DNA from: Gammaproteobacteria bacterium
GTDB taxonomy: Bacteria; Pseudomonadota; Gammaproteobacteria; Pseudomonadales; Azotimanducaceae_A
Assembly: GCA_026713405.1 (NCBI GenBank)
Contig: JAPOON010000575.1
Coordinates: forward strand, 1-7,318
Length of the DNA: 7,318 bases
Direction of reading: 5' to 3'
How positions within the stretch are numbered: position 1 is the stretch's first letter; every line of letters starts with the position of its first letter. Made by a program: the position numbers and the translations under genes. The notes under the pieces are model-generated. The model made no database searches. It saw nothing but the letters and a program-made list of their open reading frames with translations, and had not been told where the DNA came from. Below are positions 6,987-7,318 of this stretch, in pieces.

Positions 6987-7077
6987 CGAGACATCTGCCG
7001 GCATCACGCTCATGCGGGACCAGGGCATTGCCCTGGCGTTCGCATTCGACCACGACCTCGCCAGGCGCAACCACACA
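6985..7077 (+). pseudogene. Possible 3' remnant of a PIN/VapC-type toxin gene
   Basis: In the frame starting at 6985 the translation contains MRDQGIALAFAFDHDLARR (7012-7068). This resembles the C-terminal end of PIN-domain ribonucleases (VapC family), where M-R-x-x-G-I-x-x-A-L/F-x-F-D-x-H/D-F with an acidic residue in FD is common. Only this short piece is present. The frame has no start codon before 7012, is bounded upstream by TAA at 6904, and runs on into unrelated, low-complexity sequence with no stop where a PIN protein should end. If real, it is a fragment left after insertion or deletion next to the LPS genes. The match is by eye and short, so chance is a serious alternative. Confidence 0.22.
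7020..7036 (+). terminator. Perfect GC-rich hairpin downstream of the operon
   Basis: CCAGGGC-ATT-GCCCTGG forms a perfect 7-base-pair stem with a 3-base loop, 33 bases after the stop of the last glycosyltransferase. The position suits transcription termination or mRNA 3'-end protection. There is no T run after it (GCGTTCGC follows), so it is not a canonical intrinsic terminator. It also lies within the possible PIN remnant and may be a coincidence of coding sequence. Confidence 0.3.
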
Positions 7078-7318
7078 AGTCGAGGCCCGCCGGGTGACCG
7101 AGGAACCCTGGGACGTCATGCGTGCCGGTGGTACCGGGGCGGTGAACGAACCGGCCGTTCCGGGAAACTCGGCTGGCGTTTCGATGTCCAATCGGCTCCC
7201 CCCCGGTTGCAAGGCCAGGGAGGAGGAGCGGGGGGAAAGAAAAAACCCGGGGTAACCCACCCCCACGGCCCGCGGCCCCCCCGGGCGCAAACCACGGAGG
7301 ACCGCCCCGCACCGGGCA
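7078..7318. other. Unassigned tail to the window edge
   Basis: No gene is recognised on either strand. One + frame is open to the edge, and an ATG-to-TAA frame (7028-7255) gives a Glu/Arg/Pro/Gly-rich peptide with no family I know. From about 7190 the sequence has runs of C, G and A (seven C after 7194, GGGGGG then AAAAAA around 7230-7245, and C runs near 7275), with base composition unlike the genes. The last 100 or so bases are probably unreliable contig-end sequence. A short hairpin CCGGT-GGT-ACCGG sits at 7125-7137. Confidence 0.5.

Noticed and set aside
7028..7255. A 75-residue + frame in the tail
   Set aside because: No ribosome site, no known motif, composition dominated by Glu, Arg, Gly and Pro, and its end falls in the homopolymer-rich edge.

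Overview
The window is a GC-rich stretch carrying one block of lipopolysaccharide (LPS) core genes, all on the + strand. The order is the 3' part of waaC (heptosyltransferase I), waaG (inner/outer-core glycosyltransferase), waaP (heptose kinase), a 462-residue protein with two kinase-like domains, a NodU/CmcH-type carbamoyltransferase (WapO-like) and a GT4-type glycosyltransferase (WapH-like). This order and these families match the Pseudomonas aeruginosa core locus (waaF-waaC-waaG-waaP-kinases-wapO-wapH). A gammaproteobacterium with a carbamoylated, heavily phosphorylated heptose core is therefore the best guess. The genus cannot be fixed from the sequence. The proteins are clearly diverged from Pseudomonas, and two single-domain kinase genes that Pseudomonas carries after waaP are not seen.

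Layout. Positions 1-576 hold the C-terminal half of WaaC, cut by the window edge. waaG (551-1702) overlaps waaC by 26 bases, and waaP (1703-2563) starts on the base after the waaG stop. A 224-base gap (2564-2787) with no recognisable gene follows. The second half of the cluster is the two-domain kinase (2788-4176), the carbamoyltransferase (4173-5909, 4-base ATGA overlap) and the glycosyltransferase (5943-6986, GTG start). After 6986 no intact gene is seen. There is a perfect GC-rich hairpin at 7020-7036 and a short peptide in one frame that resembles the C-terminal end of PIN/VapC toxins. Both window ends are rich in G/C homopolymers and look like low-quality contig ends.

How the genes work together. 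WaaC adds the first heptose to Kdo-lipid A, WaaG extends from the second heptose, and WaaP phosphorylates heptose I. The double kinase probably modifies the core too. The carbamoyltransferase would place a carbamoyl group on a heptose, and the last glycosyltransferase would add an outer-core sugar. All of these steps are expected at the cytoplasmic face of the inner membrane before MsbA export. The points most worth a second look are the double kinase with two apparently complete active sites, the missing single-domain kinases and the gap in their place, the incomplete E-X7-E motif of the last glycosyltransferase, and the unexplained tail with its possible toxin-gene remnant.
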